A DNA stretch of 64,000 bases from Haematobia irritans (taxonomy: Eukaryota; Arthropoda; Insecta; Diptera; Muscidae). Within the stretch, counting starts at the first letter, position 1; every line of letters starts with the position of its first letter. Below are positions 12,484 to 24,303 of this stretch, in pieces. A program made the translations under genes and the position numbers. The notes below the pieces were generated by a model. It was not told the origin of the DNA, did no database searches, and saw only the letters and a list, made by a program, of their open reading frames with translations. The stretch lies in contig NC_134398.1 of NCBI RefSeq assembly GCF_050003625.1, positions 60,101,641-60,165,640 on the forward strand. Reading direction: 5' to 3'.

Positions 12484-12999
12484 CACTAAAAAAACAGTGG
12501 ACCCACCAGAAAGAAAAATTTTGGTTAATTTTAGAAAATCTCGATTATTTTTAGAAAATTTTAACTAAACAGTATTACAAACGCTGACATCAAATTTATT
12601 AGACGTAATTAATTTTTCCACTAGTTAAAGAAAAATTTGTAGTTTGTAGAAAAAAATTGGAGTTCAAAATTGCGTGAATGTCTTTAGTGCCATATGAAGT
12701 TCAATATGGGCGCATTTGTAATAAAATTTACAAATTTAAAGAAATAATGAACTATTTTGGGAGAAGTACGAATTTAGTAAATCTTTATGCTTCATTTTAT
12801 CACAATGGGCTGCATAGTCTAAGTGAGCCTGAATCTTAATCGGGCTGCCACTTTATCCTAACCTTATGCTTCATTTGTGTATAGTTTTTTTTTTTTACCG
12901 TTTTTTAGTAAAGGAAACTTTCTCCAAACATAATAATTCCATTAACTAAAATAAAGTTAAATTGGCTTTAGTGAAATAGAGGATTTACTTTTTTGAGTG
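12484..12999 (+). mobile_element. Z-family MITE, copy Z1
   Basis: Starts CACTAAAAAAACAGTGGACC and ends TTACTTTTTTGAGTG, flanked by TT on each side. The interior phrase TTTTAACTAAACAGTATTAC recurs in Z2 (39982) and in part in Z3 (46587). A 65-bp LINE tail is inserted at 12799-12863. Confidence 0.72.
12799..12863 (+). mobile_element. Extremely 5'-truncated LINE insertion (tail only)
   Basis: Only the last 65 bp of the LOA/I-like LINE are present (ATCACAATGGGCTG ... CTTAATCGGGCTGCCAC, then a short CCTAA-like end). The 13-mer TTATGCTTCATTT lies on both sides (12785-12797 and 12864-12876). The wording CCTGAATCTTAATCGGG matches the LINE tail at 43910-43930 rather than the SINE tail. Confidence 0.82.
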
Positions 13000-13188
13000 T
13001 TTCCATGAAAGAAAATTTTGTTCGGCTAATGGTACGGTAACACTGAGCAATTATTTGACAAAAATCAAAAAGTATTCGTCGCCACAGTCAAACTATCAAA
13101 CATTTTGGGTATGTAACATAACGATAGGAATATTTTCCAAAAGCAGGATTCAGATATTTCGAAAATGGTTCTGGAAAAAAGTTCGACA

Positions 13189-13898
13189 CACCCTCCAAAA
13201 AATCGCTTCTGTAACATATACCCCAAACACATTTTGCTTCAAGCATATATATTTTCAGGTTTGGTCCAAACAAAATATTGTTTGTATTGTTCAAACATAT
13301 TATGTTTCACCTTAGTGCATACACTACCCAGCAAAAAAAGCGTCATCAATGAAGAAATGAAAATGTTCTTTTTGGATACAAAAGTGGTGCAAAATTGACA
13401 CAGAAGCGATGAATTTAACATGGATTTGTCATAGGACGGAAGACCTCCATTTCAACAGCCGTTGCACAGAATTTGCATCACTTCTTTAGGTGTGATCCGA
13501 ATTCAATGTTTTGGATGTAAATTAAAAAAATTCTGTGATATTTTGTCAAATAAATAATTTTTGTCGGACTCATTTGACCTGAAATATTTTGAAAAATTCA
13601 CAATTTTTGCATTTTTGTCGATAAAATTTAAATGATTTGTACCATTTTATGAATTGTTACTCTGTTTTTAACCTATTTGAAACAAAAAAAGTTAAAATTA
13701 TCCATTAAAATATGAAAAAACCAAGTTATAAAAAATTGAATGAAAAGAACTCCCCGGGTAGTTAAAATAAAGAACATCATTGGGAGTGCATCTTTTGGAA
13801 GTGCTTTTAAAGTTGTGTCTTTGGAAGAACTTCCAATTTTTTTTGCTGGGTAGTAGAAAAAATTTTAATGAAATTTTTTTCAGTCTTTTTCGTCCGTG
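13189..13898 (+). mobile_element. T-family MITE, copy T3, split by an S MITE
   Basis: Starts CACCCTCCAAAAAATCGC and ends CAGTCTTTTTCGTCCGTG, flanked by CA (13187-13188, 13899-13900). Most of its interior is replaced by the S-family MITE at 13327-13850. It is a shorter version of T1/T2. Confidence 0.75.
13327..13850 (+). mobile_element. S-family MITE, copy S1
   Basis: Perfect termini CCCAGCAAAAAAA / TTTTTTTGCTGGG with TA on both sides (13325-13326, 13851-13852). A second copy in the opposite orientation lies at 16271-16842. No open frame of note. Confidence 0.78.
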
Positions 13899-14042
13899 CA
13901 CTCATTTTGGTCAAATATTAGCCAAATTTTCAGAATTAACACACCCTAAGGCTTTAAAAATTCTGCAAATGTCTTCAAAATTAATGAAATCGCTCAGTGA
14001 TTTGTTAACATTTTGTGTTTTGACTACAAATTTAAAAAGCAT

Positions 14043-14152
14043 TCATTTTGTTTGGACCAATTATATTTTGTTTGGACCAATCCTGAAAATATATATGCTT
14101 GAAGAAAAATGTGTTTGGTATATATGTTACGGAAGCGATTTTTTTGAGGGTG
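14043..14152 (-). mobile_element. T-family MITE fragment, reversed
   Basis: About 110 bp matching the start of a T element in reverse, ending GCGATTTTTTTGAGGGTG and followed by TA. The other end is missing. Confidence 0.65.
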
Positions 14153-15150
14153 TACGTTTTTAAAAGACTCTGACAGCACATGAAGGAAAAAATAAAAAAA
14201 CACGGATAAATTCAAATTTGTTTTCTAGTATCAAGTACGCAAAAATCAAATTTAAAAGATAATTTTGTCTTAAAGTAATCCTTACTTCAATTCTATGCTA
14301 CAATATCAAATCACGAAATCTTTGGAAACGGGAAAGCTTTCTTTTTCAGTGTGCTATTATACAATTTCATAATTCTAAAACAAAACAAAAATAGAAGAAT
14401 CGAAGAGAGATTTCACAAAACGTTATTCTTATAATTGAAATACAAAACTAATGTGTGAGCATGCTGCTACATCTAAGTAGCAACCATTTCTTTTTGTTTT
14501 GCTAAGAATGCAGAAAGTTGCAAACAAAACTTTTTTAATTAAGACACTACAATGAACACAATGCAAGAAGTAGATTTTTCTGTACACAGAAAAAAATGAC
14601 AAATTACTCATTTTAAGTTTATCCTCTATTCAGCACAAACACTATTCAAGTGAGAATAAATATTTTCTCGTATAAACCGATGGTTATGAGAGAAAAATAT
14701 GACAATAGGGCATCATTAACAGCCGCACTCCGAAGGCGATAGCGTCCACTTCATATTGGTACTAAGAGATGCTGAAATAATATGTAAGGTAACAGCAAAT
14801 GATTTAGCGATTGGCAAAAGTGGACATCATTTATCGAATTTTCCATTTTTTTTTTATTTTATTAAAAATTCAAAAACTTGTAAACCTCATTTAGTTTAAA
14901 GATTTTTAATTAATTGTAATATTGCATTTTACAAGTAATTTTGTTAAGTGTAAGGGATAACCATACCCCATTTGACACATTTGGAAATTGAAAACAGCAA
15001 TGAAAACCTCACTTCAAAAGGTTTGATGATAGTCAATTATACGAAGTATCCTCAAATTAGCCATGCCAAGTCACGAAAAAGTTAAATACGTTTTGTATGC
15101 TATTGTAATTAACTTTAAACTTTCCAAGCAACTACTCAAAATACTCTAGA
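14153..15150. other. AT-rich spacer
   Basis: No gene or RNA is seen. A run near 14200-14330 (AGTATCAAGTACGCAAAAATC, ATCTTTGG) hints at a decayed X-like MITE but is too diverged to delimit. Confidence 0.4.
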
Positions 15151-15372
15151 GCCATCGTCGAGCAATTGTTAGCATAACCCGCTTTGCCCGCAAAGGGTCG
15201 TGGGTTAAATTCCAGTTTCGACCAAACACCAAAAAGTTTTTCACCGGTGGATTATCCCCTCTCACTAATACTGGTGACATTTTCGAGCGTTACAAAGCTT
15301 ATCTAAGTGATTTCACCGCAGTCGGGAATGTCATTCGGACTCGGCTATAAAAAGGAGGTGCTTTGTCATTGT
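15151..15372 (+). mobile_element. Old SINE copy, 3' end lost
   Basis: The head (GAGCAATTGTTAGCATAACC), B-box region (GGGTTAAATTCC) and body (ACTCGGCTATAAAAAGGAGG) match the SINE but carry many substitutions. The copy stops after TTTGTCATTG, so the tail is absent. Divergence makes it older than the 41141 and 49318 copies. Confidence 0.8.
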
Positions 15373-15382
15373 TCAAAACATA

Positions 15383-16007
15383 CACTGAAAAAAATATTTA
15401 CGTGATGTTAAAAATTATGCAACCTAAATTTTAGGATACGAACAAAATATTAAGAGCAAATTTCTTTAAAATAACGAAATTTTACTTAAAATAATGTTTA
15501 TAATCTTTGCTTCAAAATTTTCTTCCATTAAATTTAGGACACAAGTTTTGTTAATTTGCGTCCCTCCGTTAAAGTCGCATGTCTTTGAACTAAGGCTAAT
15601 TTTCCTTAAAGTAAAGAAACACATTTTTGATTTAAAGAAATTGTCCTCAAATTAACTGAAATATTGAAACTTTAGATTTAAGATAAAAACGCTTCAAATA
15701 TAGGCTAAAACTTATTTTGAGGATTTAGCGTCTTTGGTTTAAAGTTTTTTTTTTTGGAGTTAAGAAAACATTTTTTACTTTGAAGTATCCGTAATAATTT
15801 GGATTTTTAAGTGGCATTTGTTCATACGTGAGTACCTTTATTAATAAACCGCGAAAAGAGAATGAAAATTTGATAAATGAGATCTGTATCCTAATTTTAA
15901 TTTTATTGGTCCTAGATTTAAAGTGAAATATTTTTGGCTGGGAATCAATACCAAAATCCTTAAGGGAAGGTAAAAATCTTTGGATCCAAGTAAACTTTTT
16001 TTGAGTG
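15383..16007 (+). mobile_element. Y-family MITE, copy Y1
   Basis: Starts CACTGAAAAAAATATTTACG and ends AAACTTTTTTTGAGTG, with TA on both sides (15381-15382, 16008-16009). A diagnostic interior phrase is TTGCGTCCCTCCGTTAAAGT. The small frame on the minus strand (15725-16036) recurs in other Y copies but is not conserved as protein. Confidence 0.8.
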
Positions 16008-16019
16008 TAGGTATGTGAC

Positions 16020-16190
16020 TTTAAGGGGGGGACCAAAGATTCGTGTACTGCATTTAAAGAAAAAAACTCTTAAAGCAAATATTATGAACTTTCCTTTAAG
16101 TAAACTTTTCTTTTTTTAAAAGATTTGACTTTAATTTTTGTAAATTTCTTGTTTAGGTTGCGTAATCTTTCCTATTAGGTCAATAGGTTT
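16020..16190 (-). mobile_element. Y-family MITE fragment, reversed
   Basis: Phrase AGGTTGCGTAATCTTTCC and the neighbouring AGGTCAATA match the end of Y5 (62682-63331) in the same orientation. The fragment lies head to head with the next Y copy. Confidence 0.6.
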
Positions 16191-16270
16191 TTCTGCCTAC
16201 AATGAAAAAAATATTAACATAATATTAAGGACAGATTTCTTTAAAATAATGAAATTTTAATTAAAGGAAT

Positions 16271-16842
16271 CCGAGCAAAAAATTTTGGAAGTTCTTCTCA
16301 AGGCACAACTTTAAAAGAACTTCCAAAAATTATCTCCTGAAGATGTTCTTTATTTTAACTGCACAGGAAGTTCATTTGAGTTAATTTTTTTATAACTTGC
16401 TTTTTTATATTTTTAATGGGAAATTTAAAATTTTATTATTTCATATAGGTTAAAAACAGATTAAGAATTAAAAAATAGTGCAAATTATTTAAATTTTGCC
16501 GAAAAAAATGCTAAATCCTTTTTAGAAAAATTGCGAATTTTTGAAAATATTTGATATCAAACGTTCCAGACAAGCGTTGTAATGCATTAAAAATCATAAA
16601 AAATTTAAAAAATTATTTATTCGTCAAAATATCATAAAATCTCTTAAATCACATGCAAAACACTGGAGTCGCAGCACACCTTAAGAAGTGATGTAAATTC
16701 AGTGCAACGGCTGTTGAAATGGTGGACATCCGTCCTATGACAAGCCCATGTTAAATTCATCGCTTCTGCGTCAATTTTGCACAACTTGCGGATCCAAAAA
16801 GAACATTTTCACCACTTTTTTGGTGACGCTTTTTTTGCTGGG
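16271..16842 (-). mobile_element. S-family MITE, copy S2, in Y2
   Basis: Ends are CCGAGCAAAAAATT and TTTTTTTGCTGGG (one substitution relative to CCCAGC). It is the reverse orientation of S1. The flanking dinucleotide is AT on both sides. Confidence 0.75.
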
Positions 16843-17200
16843 ATGTTTATAATATATGCTTCAAAAATATCTTATTAAATTTAGGACATTTGGACATTTA
16901 GAAATTTGCGTCCCTCCGTTAAAGTCGTATGTCTGGAATTATTGAATCGTTAGATTTACGATAAAAATGCTGCAAATATAGACTAAGACTGATCTTGAGG
17001 ATTTTGTATCTTTGGTATAAAGTTTTTTTTTAAATTAAGAAAACATTTTTTGAAGTAACTTTTATAATTTCGATTTTTAAGTTGCCATTTTTTGTACGTG
17101 AATAGCTTCATTAATATATCGCAAAAAGAGAATGATAATTGCATAAATGAGACCTGTATCCTAATTTTATTTGTTATTGGTCCTAGATTTAAATCTACTA

Positions 17201-17991
17201 CACCCTCAAAAAAAATCGCTTCTCTAACATATGTTCCAAACATATTTTGCAGGAAGCACATATATTATTGGATACCGCCGAAACATTAATATGTTTGTTT
17301 TATGTGAGCATATTATATGTTTGAAAGCATTTTGAGTCCAAAAATAGTATATGCTTGGAAGAATTCCCCAAAGAAGATTGTGTTCATTCCCTCACATATT
17401 TTTAACTTCCACGAAATTTTTGAGTTCTTCGCATCTTTTTCTGTACTACAAATATGCTGTTTTATTTTCAAATGTCTATTTTCTTGGTTCCGAATGTCTA
17501 TTCTCTTTATTCCGAATACTCAATCTACTATTCAAATTAAATAATATTTAGACTTAAGCATACCAAATTTTTGGCCATATTATAAAACAGTTTTCCGAAA
17601 CAACATACAAGCGGTTTCACAGAAATTGCTCTCATTTCATTCTCTCGCTGTGTTATGTTGATATCATTTTATTCAACCCTCCCGGTTTCCATCTCTATTT
17701 CTTTCTCTATACTAACTCTCTCTCCGTCGCTCTCTGAATAAAGTATCACAACATATACATGTTTACTCGAAATTTGTAAATTTATATATGTTTACGTTCA
17801 CGCATATTATTTTTATGAAACATTCATGCCCCAAACATAATATATTCTAACATATTAAATGTGTCCCAAACATTTTGTGTTAGTTTAGGAACATTACATG
17901 TTTGCACTTAAATATATTGTGTTTAAAAATTGTGCCCAAAACACATTTTGTTTATATCGGAACATATGAAAAACATATTTTTCTAACAGTG
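17201..17991 (+). mobile_element. T-family MITE, copy T4, in Y2
   Basis: Starts CACCCTCAAAAAAAATCGC, ends ATTTTTCTAACAGTG, flanked by TA at 17199-17200 and 17992-17993. It is diverged from T1/T2 and contains a CT-rich stretch (about 17640-17740). Confidence 0.75.
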
Positions 17992-18115
17992 TAGGTCTTT
18001 AAAAAGTCTTTATTGTGAAGAAGCCGAATCTTTGGCTCAGAATCAATATCAAAATCTTTAGGAGAAGGTCAAAATCTTTGTATCCTAGTAAACATTTTTT
18101 GAATTTAGGTACAAG

Positions 18116-20363
18116 GTACCAGTAGGTTCATAATGTTAATGAAATGCCCCAAAAATGGGGCATATGTTTACCGATTCAATATCATATCCGACCCTTAAAA
18201 TTATAAAGTGGGCAAATAAATGTACACATAACACAAGGGAACAATGATTCTGTTGACTAAGAAGTGAATATCGTTTTTAATGTAATTTGGGACGCTGAAC
18301 TCAAATATTACATACAAACACTTATATATTAGAAAATTTTATTTTTGTATGGAAATCGCGATTTATATCAAAATCAAAAGTTGTGCACCGATTGTAACGA
18401 AATAAAGGTAATTTTATTCGAAATATATCTAACTAACTTTTTCTGGACCAAAACTGTGATTTTTGTCACATTTTTATTTTTTAGGAATTTTTTTTTAAAT
18501 TATTTTTTTTTTTTCAAAACCTGAACGTTATCTCTAAAACTACTAGGAAAATTGAAAAACAATGTAAAGACGGCTTAAAGTGAATACTGTTTGGGATTTT
18601 CGGATTTTTTTTTTAAATTTAATAGGGTGAACCGTTTTTAAGTTATTCTATCCAGAATAGATAGAAAAAAAAACAAGTGCAGATTTGAATTCAGCGACCT
18701 CAAATTACTAAAAATTTGCTATACACAAAAAAGTTCAATTTTGTTTCCCTGTGTAATAAATATGAATAACTTACAAAAGTCCAATAGGATCGAATAATGT
18801 AACAAGCATACCTGTAATGAAACAAAAAAAGTTTTAAATGTTATAAAATGTATCAATTTAAAACTTCCATTGACTTAAGAACTATTTAAGAAACCTTTTG
18901 AATCCGAAAGAGGTTCAATTAAAACAACTTAAAACTTTGCCAATTTGAAGCCATACTACCAACATCTCTCTGGAATGGGGAGAACCCACATCAAAATGTC
19001 TTAATACAATCCAGGCATTGTGGAAAACAGCAAGCTGTAAAATGCTACATACAAAATGGAAAACAAAAAGAGACCTGCCAGAGCTATGTTATGGGTGGTT
19101 AAAATCTCTTTGGCAGTGCCACCATCATGACAAAGAACCTAAGCTAAAACGATTTATGTATGTCCATTGTCGCCCCGTTTGTCCCAACGTTACTTATTGT
19201 CAATGTCATAAACTTTCAGCAAAGTGTACTTCATCTGAATTTTTGCCTTACACTCGTTCTACATTTTGGGAACCTTGCTGTCTAATAGAATCTATTGTTC
19301 CACTCATAGCCGGTTTTTTCTTTACAGTTTCAGCAAAAAGACCATACCATCATCTCCGCCACTATCATTGTCATAGGATACGATGGAGAAAATGTTACGA
19401 ATGGGGGAAAAAAGAGTGTGACAGTTCGGAAAAATCTATGGTGTCATAACAATAGCATGTGTCGACACAATGGGACACAATAATTGGATTATTACAATGG
19501 AAAATGGCCATTCAACTACCATTGCTAAGAAACTAAAGAGAGTACCCATTGTATGACATGACGTACAACATATTGCTACAAACAAATACGTAGCCGGAAG
19601 GGGATTATGACTGGTGGAAATGCGATAGATATTCAATAACGTTCGAAAAGGGTTAAATGGCCAAGAACTTGAAGGGCTTAACTATCAATGATATTCGTCA
19701 ATAGTATTAGGAAAAATTGATTTTTATTTCTTATTTGTGTGTTGGCAAGATATGAAAGGCCATCAAAAAGAGGAATAATATGTACAATTTAGTTTCCAAA
19801 CAAAAATACTTTATATCTTCTAAAAAGTTCTTTGAATAAAAGTTTTAGGTCAAAAATAGGGTATGTTTCAGTTCTTTCTCGTTTTTCAACTTTCTGGACT
19901 TTTGGACATTTTGATGAGTTATCTGCATAAAAACAGATATTTGTCGATTTTGCTCAACATCAAAAATCGAATTGTAAAATTTCAAAAAAAAAAAAAGATA
20001 ACGAAAAGTTATCTAATCTAACCGCAAGGGCAACTTACTCTTGTGAACATATTTTTTCAAATTTGAAATTTTAGTCGGATAAGATTTGGTTTTAATGCGT
20101 TTGAAAAAATCTTTCCTTCACTGACTCTAGAAAAAATAGCAATATTGGTTGATTATTTCTTTCTTGATTTTTAAATTTTTTAAATTGCTCAGCGAAATCA
20201 TATAACCTTTAAGTGAAGTCGTCCTACCATCCTGCGGTAACAAAAATGGCCGAGACTTTTATGAGCTACGTCCAGATAGTCCGGAAATGGCTACTATGAA
20301 AGATAAAGTGTTATAAAATTCGCCATCTGAGGATGAGGCTACAATGAGCCAAATAATAGTGTA
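18116..20363. other. Unassigned region with one 143-codon frame
   Basis: Longest stretch with little repeat signal in the first half of the window. It contains a short hairpin (ATGCCCC / GGGGCAT, about 18142-18165) and a slightly GC-richer block at 19000-19650. The frame at 19018-19449 (+) would give a Cys/His-rich 143-residue protein, but it has no spaced zinc-finger pattern, no recognised domain and no clear start context. I do not call it a gene. A decayed transposon or intron is equally possible. Confidence 0.35.
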
Positions 20364-20440
20364 TTTCTATAGAAAATATATATATTCTATAGAAATGAAA
20401 TTTTGACAAAATTTTCTATAGAAATAGAATTTTGACAAAA
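20364..20440 (+). repeat. 29-bp satellite, left part
   Basis: Units of the pattern ATTTTCTATAGAAATAAAAT followed by TTTGACAAA, interrupted at 20440 by the Helitron. The array resumes at 23536. Confidence 0.85.
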
Positions 20441-20729
20441 TCTAATATATAAAAATAAGTCGGATTTTCCTTCCTGACGCAATAACTCCAGAACGCACGA
20501 ACCAATTTCCACGGTTTTGCATTCGTTGGAAAGGTCTCGGGCTCTGTGAAGTTTATAGCAATGAAAATTCAAGAAAAGTTTCAACGGAAAAGCGGGCCAT
20601 TTTTTTACATACAGCGCACGTTACAAAATTTTATATTTTTAATTCATCGCAGTTTCTTTTGTTATAAAATAATTTTATTTTTTCAAATGAAAAATGTTCG
20701 GAGAACGTAGAGGGTAATCATGTGATGAA

Positions 20730-22010
20730 AATAGGGTACCTCATTTTTGATATCTGGTGGGGGAGCGGGACATCCCCCTTGCCCGACTTTTTCAAAATTG
20801 GGCCAAAGTTCTCCGATTTGGGTGAAATTTTCAAGGAAGGTTAGAGAGGTGATGTCTAGACAAAGACCCGCTACTTTATTTTTCGATATTTGGTCGTGGA
20901 CCACCCCTTTATACGATTTTTGTTTTAAGTACAGTAAAAAAATTCTCTGGTTTACTTGAGATTTACAGAGAACACGCCGTGAGGTTATGAATGTATTATG
21001 GGGTACCTGATTTTTTAATATTTGGACGGGAAGGGGGACATCTCCCTTGCCCGACTTTTTGAAAATTGGAACAAAATTATCCGATTTGCTTGAAATTTTC
21101 AGGGAAGGTTGAAGGGGGCGTCTAGACAAAGAACAGCTATTTTTCGATATTTGGTCGAAGAGGGGGCCTCCCCTTTGTCCGACTTTTTTTTTAAAGTACA
21201 GTGAAAAACTAAAATTTGTCGACTTATTGAAATTTTACAGAGAACTTTGGGGGAGATTATGAAATTTATATGAGGTATATGATTTTTTAATATTTAATCG
21301 GGGAAAAATAAAAGGGAACAGGGAGACCTCATTTCTCCTCAAGTACATACCGTGAAACAATTACACTTTTCCAATTTACTGGAAATTTACAGAGGATGCG
21401 TGGTAGGTTATATTGTTATAATGGATATCTGATTTTGTGATATTCGGAAAGGAAGAGGGGCCTCCCCTTGCCCTGCTGTTTAAAAATTTGGCTTATAATT
21501 TGCTTGAGATTTTCTGGGACGTCTACACAATATACGCTATACCATTTTTCGATATTTGGACGGGGAGGAAGATCTCCTCTAAAACTGAAAAAAAAACTAG
21601 AATTCTCTTGAAATTTACAAAGGCCGTAGGGGTTGGTTATGAAATCAATATGGTGTACTTGAGTTTTGGGTATTTGGACGGGAACCTTATCCTTGCCCCA
21701 CACTATGAAAATTGAAGGAAAGTTTACAGATTTTTCTTGCAATTGGCAATGAAAGTGACGTCCCTTTAAAAAAATAGAGCACAATCTAACCTTCTCCCAT
21801 TTACTTGCAATTGAGATAATTAAATGTATACATGGTATATGATTTTTCGATATCTGGTTGGGGAAGGGGAATAGTGAAGTTGGGAAGTTTGTGAAATGAA
21901 TATAGGGTACGTGAATTTACGATATCTGGTCGGGGAGGAGCAAAGGAGAACCCCCTCCTTTGCTCCACCCTTTTGCCCGATTTTTTTGAAAATAGAAAGT
22001 AGAGGATTGT
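20730..22010 (+). repeat. Degenerate tandem repeats inside the Helitron
   Basis: Blocks starting GGGTACCTGATTTTT or similar recur near 20736, 21000, 21271, 21422, 21652, 21832 and 21905. Each is followed by a TATTTGGNCGGGGA-like and a CTTGCCCGACTTTTT-like phrase. The period is about 265 bp at first, then irregular. Frames here on both strands (20683-21129, 21416-21784) come from this repetition. Confidence 0.75.
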
Positions 22011-22226
22011 CGATAAATGGGAACTCGGTACATAATTTTATGATTTTTCCACAGACTTCTGCCAGACTTTTTTAAGTAAAAAACTTAAATTTACATTAAG
22101 TTGACAGGCAATGTTGAAAGGGAACATCCTCTACCCGACATTTGTTCAGCCGGTTCGTTTTACATCTGCATAACCGTCCTATTTCAAATAGTCCGTTTGT
22201 TTTGAAATGAACGGGACACGTGTGTG

Positions 22227-23359
22227 CACGCACAGAAAAAACATGTTTGGACATGGTTGCCGCATCCAGTATGTAATTGTCGCGAAAACCATGTATTTTG
22301 TCTTTGTAAAAATAATTTTCGAGCGGAGAAAAATATATGTTGGCAATAAGCATTTAAATGGTTCTCAAATGCCGCAAACATGTTCTATTATTTAAATGAT
22401 AGAATTTGAGACCATTATATGGTCAGGAAAATCATGTACCTGATTCAATTTTTTTTTACTTTTTTGCAGAGAAAAAAGTATTTTTATAGTTTACGTATAG
22501 ACATGTCTACAACCATTACATGACCATAAAGACCATGTACATTGTTTTCGTGACCATTTAATTTTTTAATTTTTTTGCAGCGACAAGAATTTTATAAAAA
22601 CATTGAGCAGGTACACATGATTTTCATTTTGCGCGTCAGTCGTGTGTTGATTGTTTCTTGGAATGGACGGAGAATACGGAATTATTGTGTTTTGTGTTAA
22701 TTTATTTATTCAGAAATGGCACGTGGTTTTATGTGAATACAAAAAAGGAAAGTGTAATTGAAACAAATGTACCTGGTTTTTGTTCTGCATTTTGACATAT
22801 GGTATAATTTATTATTATTTGCAGTTATATGATGTCTGTGTTTGTACATTTGATTGGCACGAAGTAAATATGGAATGATTACTTATTGTTGAAATTGAAC
22901 CAAACTAGAGTGTGTAAAAGTATGTGATGTTTGCTTGCACGACATTATAAATACAAATAAACAATGAATTAGTTTATAAATAAATAAAAACAAATAAATA
23001 AAGTTGATTTTGTGTTTTCTTTTCTCAAGTGGAGTCCTTTCTTCGACGACGAAAAAAGTTTTTTCATAAAAATCAAAACATTTTAGGTTGTGACCATGTT
23101 CTTTTAACTAGAAGAAAAACATTTTTGACGAATAACATAAAATTTTAGATCGTGACCATTGTCTTTTAATGGAAACAAAATTCTTTTTATCAATATAATA
23201 ACATTTTAGATGAGGACAATTGTATTTTTCTTAGAACCATGTTCACTGAGCCAACATGGTTGCAGGTTAAAATGTTACATGGTCGCCGCAAAAATTGCTG
23301 CTATCATATTATTTTGCTCTTCGAATATGATTGTGACAATCATGTTTCTTCTCTGCGTG
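22227..23359 (+). mobile_element. U-family MITE inside the Helitron
   Basis: Starts CACGCACAGAAAAAACATG and ends CATGTTTCTTCTCTGCGTG, imperfect inverted termini, flanked by TG on both sides (22225-22226, 23360-23361). The interior repeats ACATGGT / ACCATGT words in both orientations. No coding frame of note. Confidence 0.75.
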
Positions 23360-23535
23360 TGGAAAAAATGAAGTGATTAAACAGTACTTCAGTTTTTGTG
23401 CCAGACTTCCCCTGACCCTACTTTTTAAAAGAGTTCAAATCTTTTCGAATTTGTTTTCAGATCATAGGATATGGTTGACTAAGTTAACGAACATTTGCTT
23501 CGGGAGGCGCAGCGAAGCGGGCCGGGTTACTCTAG

Positions 23536-24047
23536 TTTTCTACAGAAATAAAATTTTGACAAAATTTTCTATAGAAATAAAATTTTTGAAAAAAAATTCT
23601 ATAGAAATAAAATTTTGACAAAATTTTCTAAAGAAATAACATTTTGACAAAATTTTCTATAGAAATAAAATTTTGACAAAATTTTTTATAGAAATAAAAT
23701 TTTGACAAAATTTTCTATAGAAATAAAATTTTGACAAAATTTTCTATTGAAATAAAATTTTGACAAAATTTTTATAGATATAAAATTTTTTTATTAAAGT
23801 AAAATTTTGCCAAAATTGTCTATAGAAATAAAAATTTGACAACATTTTCTATAGAAGTAAAATTTTGACAAAATTTTCTATAGAAATAACATTTTCACAA
23901 AATTTTTTATAGAAATAAAATTTTGACAAAATTTTCTATAGAAATAAAATTTTGACAAAAATTCTTTAGGAATAAAATTTTGACAAAATTTTCTATAGAA
24001 AAGTAGTTTTGACAAAATTTTCTATAGAAATAACATTTTGAGAAAAT
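23536..24047 (+). repeat. 29-bp satellite, main array
   Basis: About 17 head-to-tail units of 29 bp (core TTTTCTATAGAAATAAAATT plus TTGACAAAA) with single-base variants and occasional shortened units. Decayed units continue to about 24280, and a further trace lies at 34655-34700. Confidence 0.92.
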
Positions 24048-24085
24048 TCGTATACCCTGCGCCACACTTTGGAACAGGGTATTAT
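24048..24085 (+). mobile_element. Family A tail remnant in the satellite
   Basis: TATACCCTGCGCCACACTTTGG and AACAGGGTATTA match the end of the family A element at 37970-38000 (in mirrored order). Only the end is present. Confidence 0.55.
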
Positions 24086-24303
24086 TTATAGAAATAAAAT
24101 GTTGGTAAAATTTTCTCTAGAAAAAAAATCTCCCTTATCACAAAGTCTGCCCAATTTTTTTTATTCTATTCGATGTACATCAGCAACAAATATCATAATT
24201 CATATTTTGTATTTATATTTGAATTCTATAGAAAATTATGTCAAAATCTTATTTCGATAGAAAATTTTTTCAAAAATTTAATTATATAGAAATTTATATA
24301 TTA

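Larger units (their letters stand above)
16203..18115 (+). mobile_element. Y-family MITE, copy Y2, carrying S and T insertions
   Basis: Three pieces, 16203-16270, 16845-17198 and 17994-18115, read in order as one Y element. Between them are an S MITE (16271-16842) and a T MITE (17201-17991). The final piece holds the Y 3' end (GTCAAAATCTTTGTATCC). This shows Y2 was there first. Confidence 0.75.
20441..23535 (+). mobile_element. Non-autonomous Helitron inserted in the 29-bp satellite
   Basis: Starts TCTAATATATAAAAATAAG and ends GGGTTACTCTAG. A stem (GCTTCG 23497-23502 with CGAAGC 23513-23518) lies 17 nt before the CTAG end. The flanks are A on the left and T on the right, with no target duplication. 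These are the Helitron hallmarks: 5' TC, 3' hairpin, CTRR end and A/T insertion. Removing it rejoins the satellite exactly (GACAAAA + TTTTCTA). No Rep/helicase is seen. The first 140 bp contain a conserved-looking block (AACTCCAGAACGCACGAACC). A U-family MITE splits it, so the element itself is about 1.96 kb. Confidence 0.88.

Noticed and set aside
19018..19449. 143-residue Cys/His-rich frame as a zinc-finger protein
   Set aside because: Cys and His are not in any finger spacing, no domain is recognised, and splice-like signals lie inside the frame. Left as an unassigned region.
20683..21784. 148- and 122-residue minus frames in the Helitron
   Set aside because: They contain the same repeated phrases (for example PTRYQ/IPKTQVH-type variants) because they read through the internal tandem repeats.
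23536..24047. Satellite as a CRISPR array
   Set aside because: The 29-bp units abut directly with no unique spacers, and the host is an animal.
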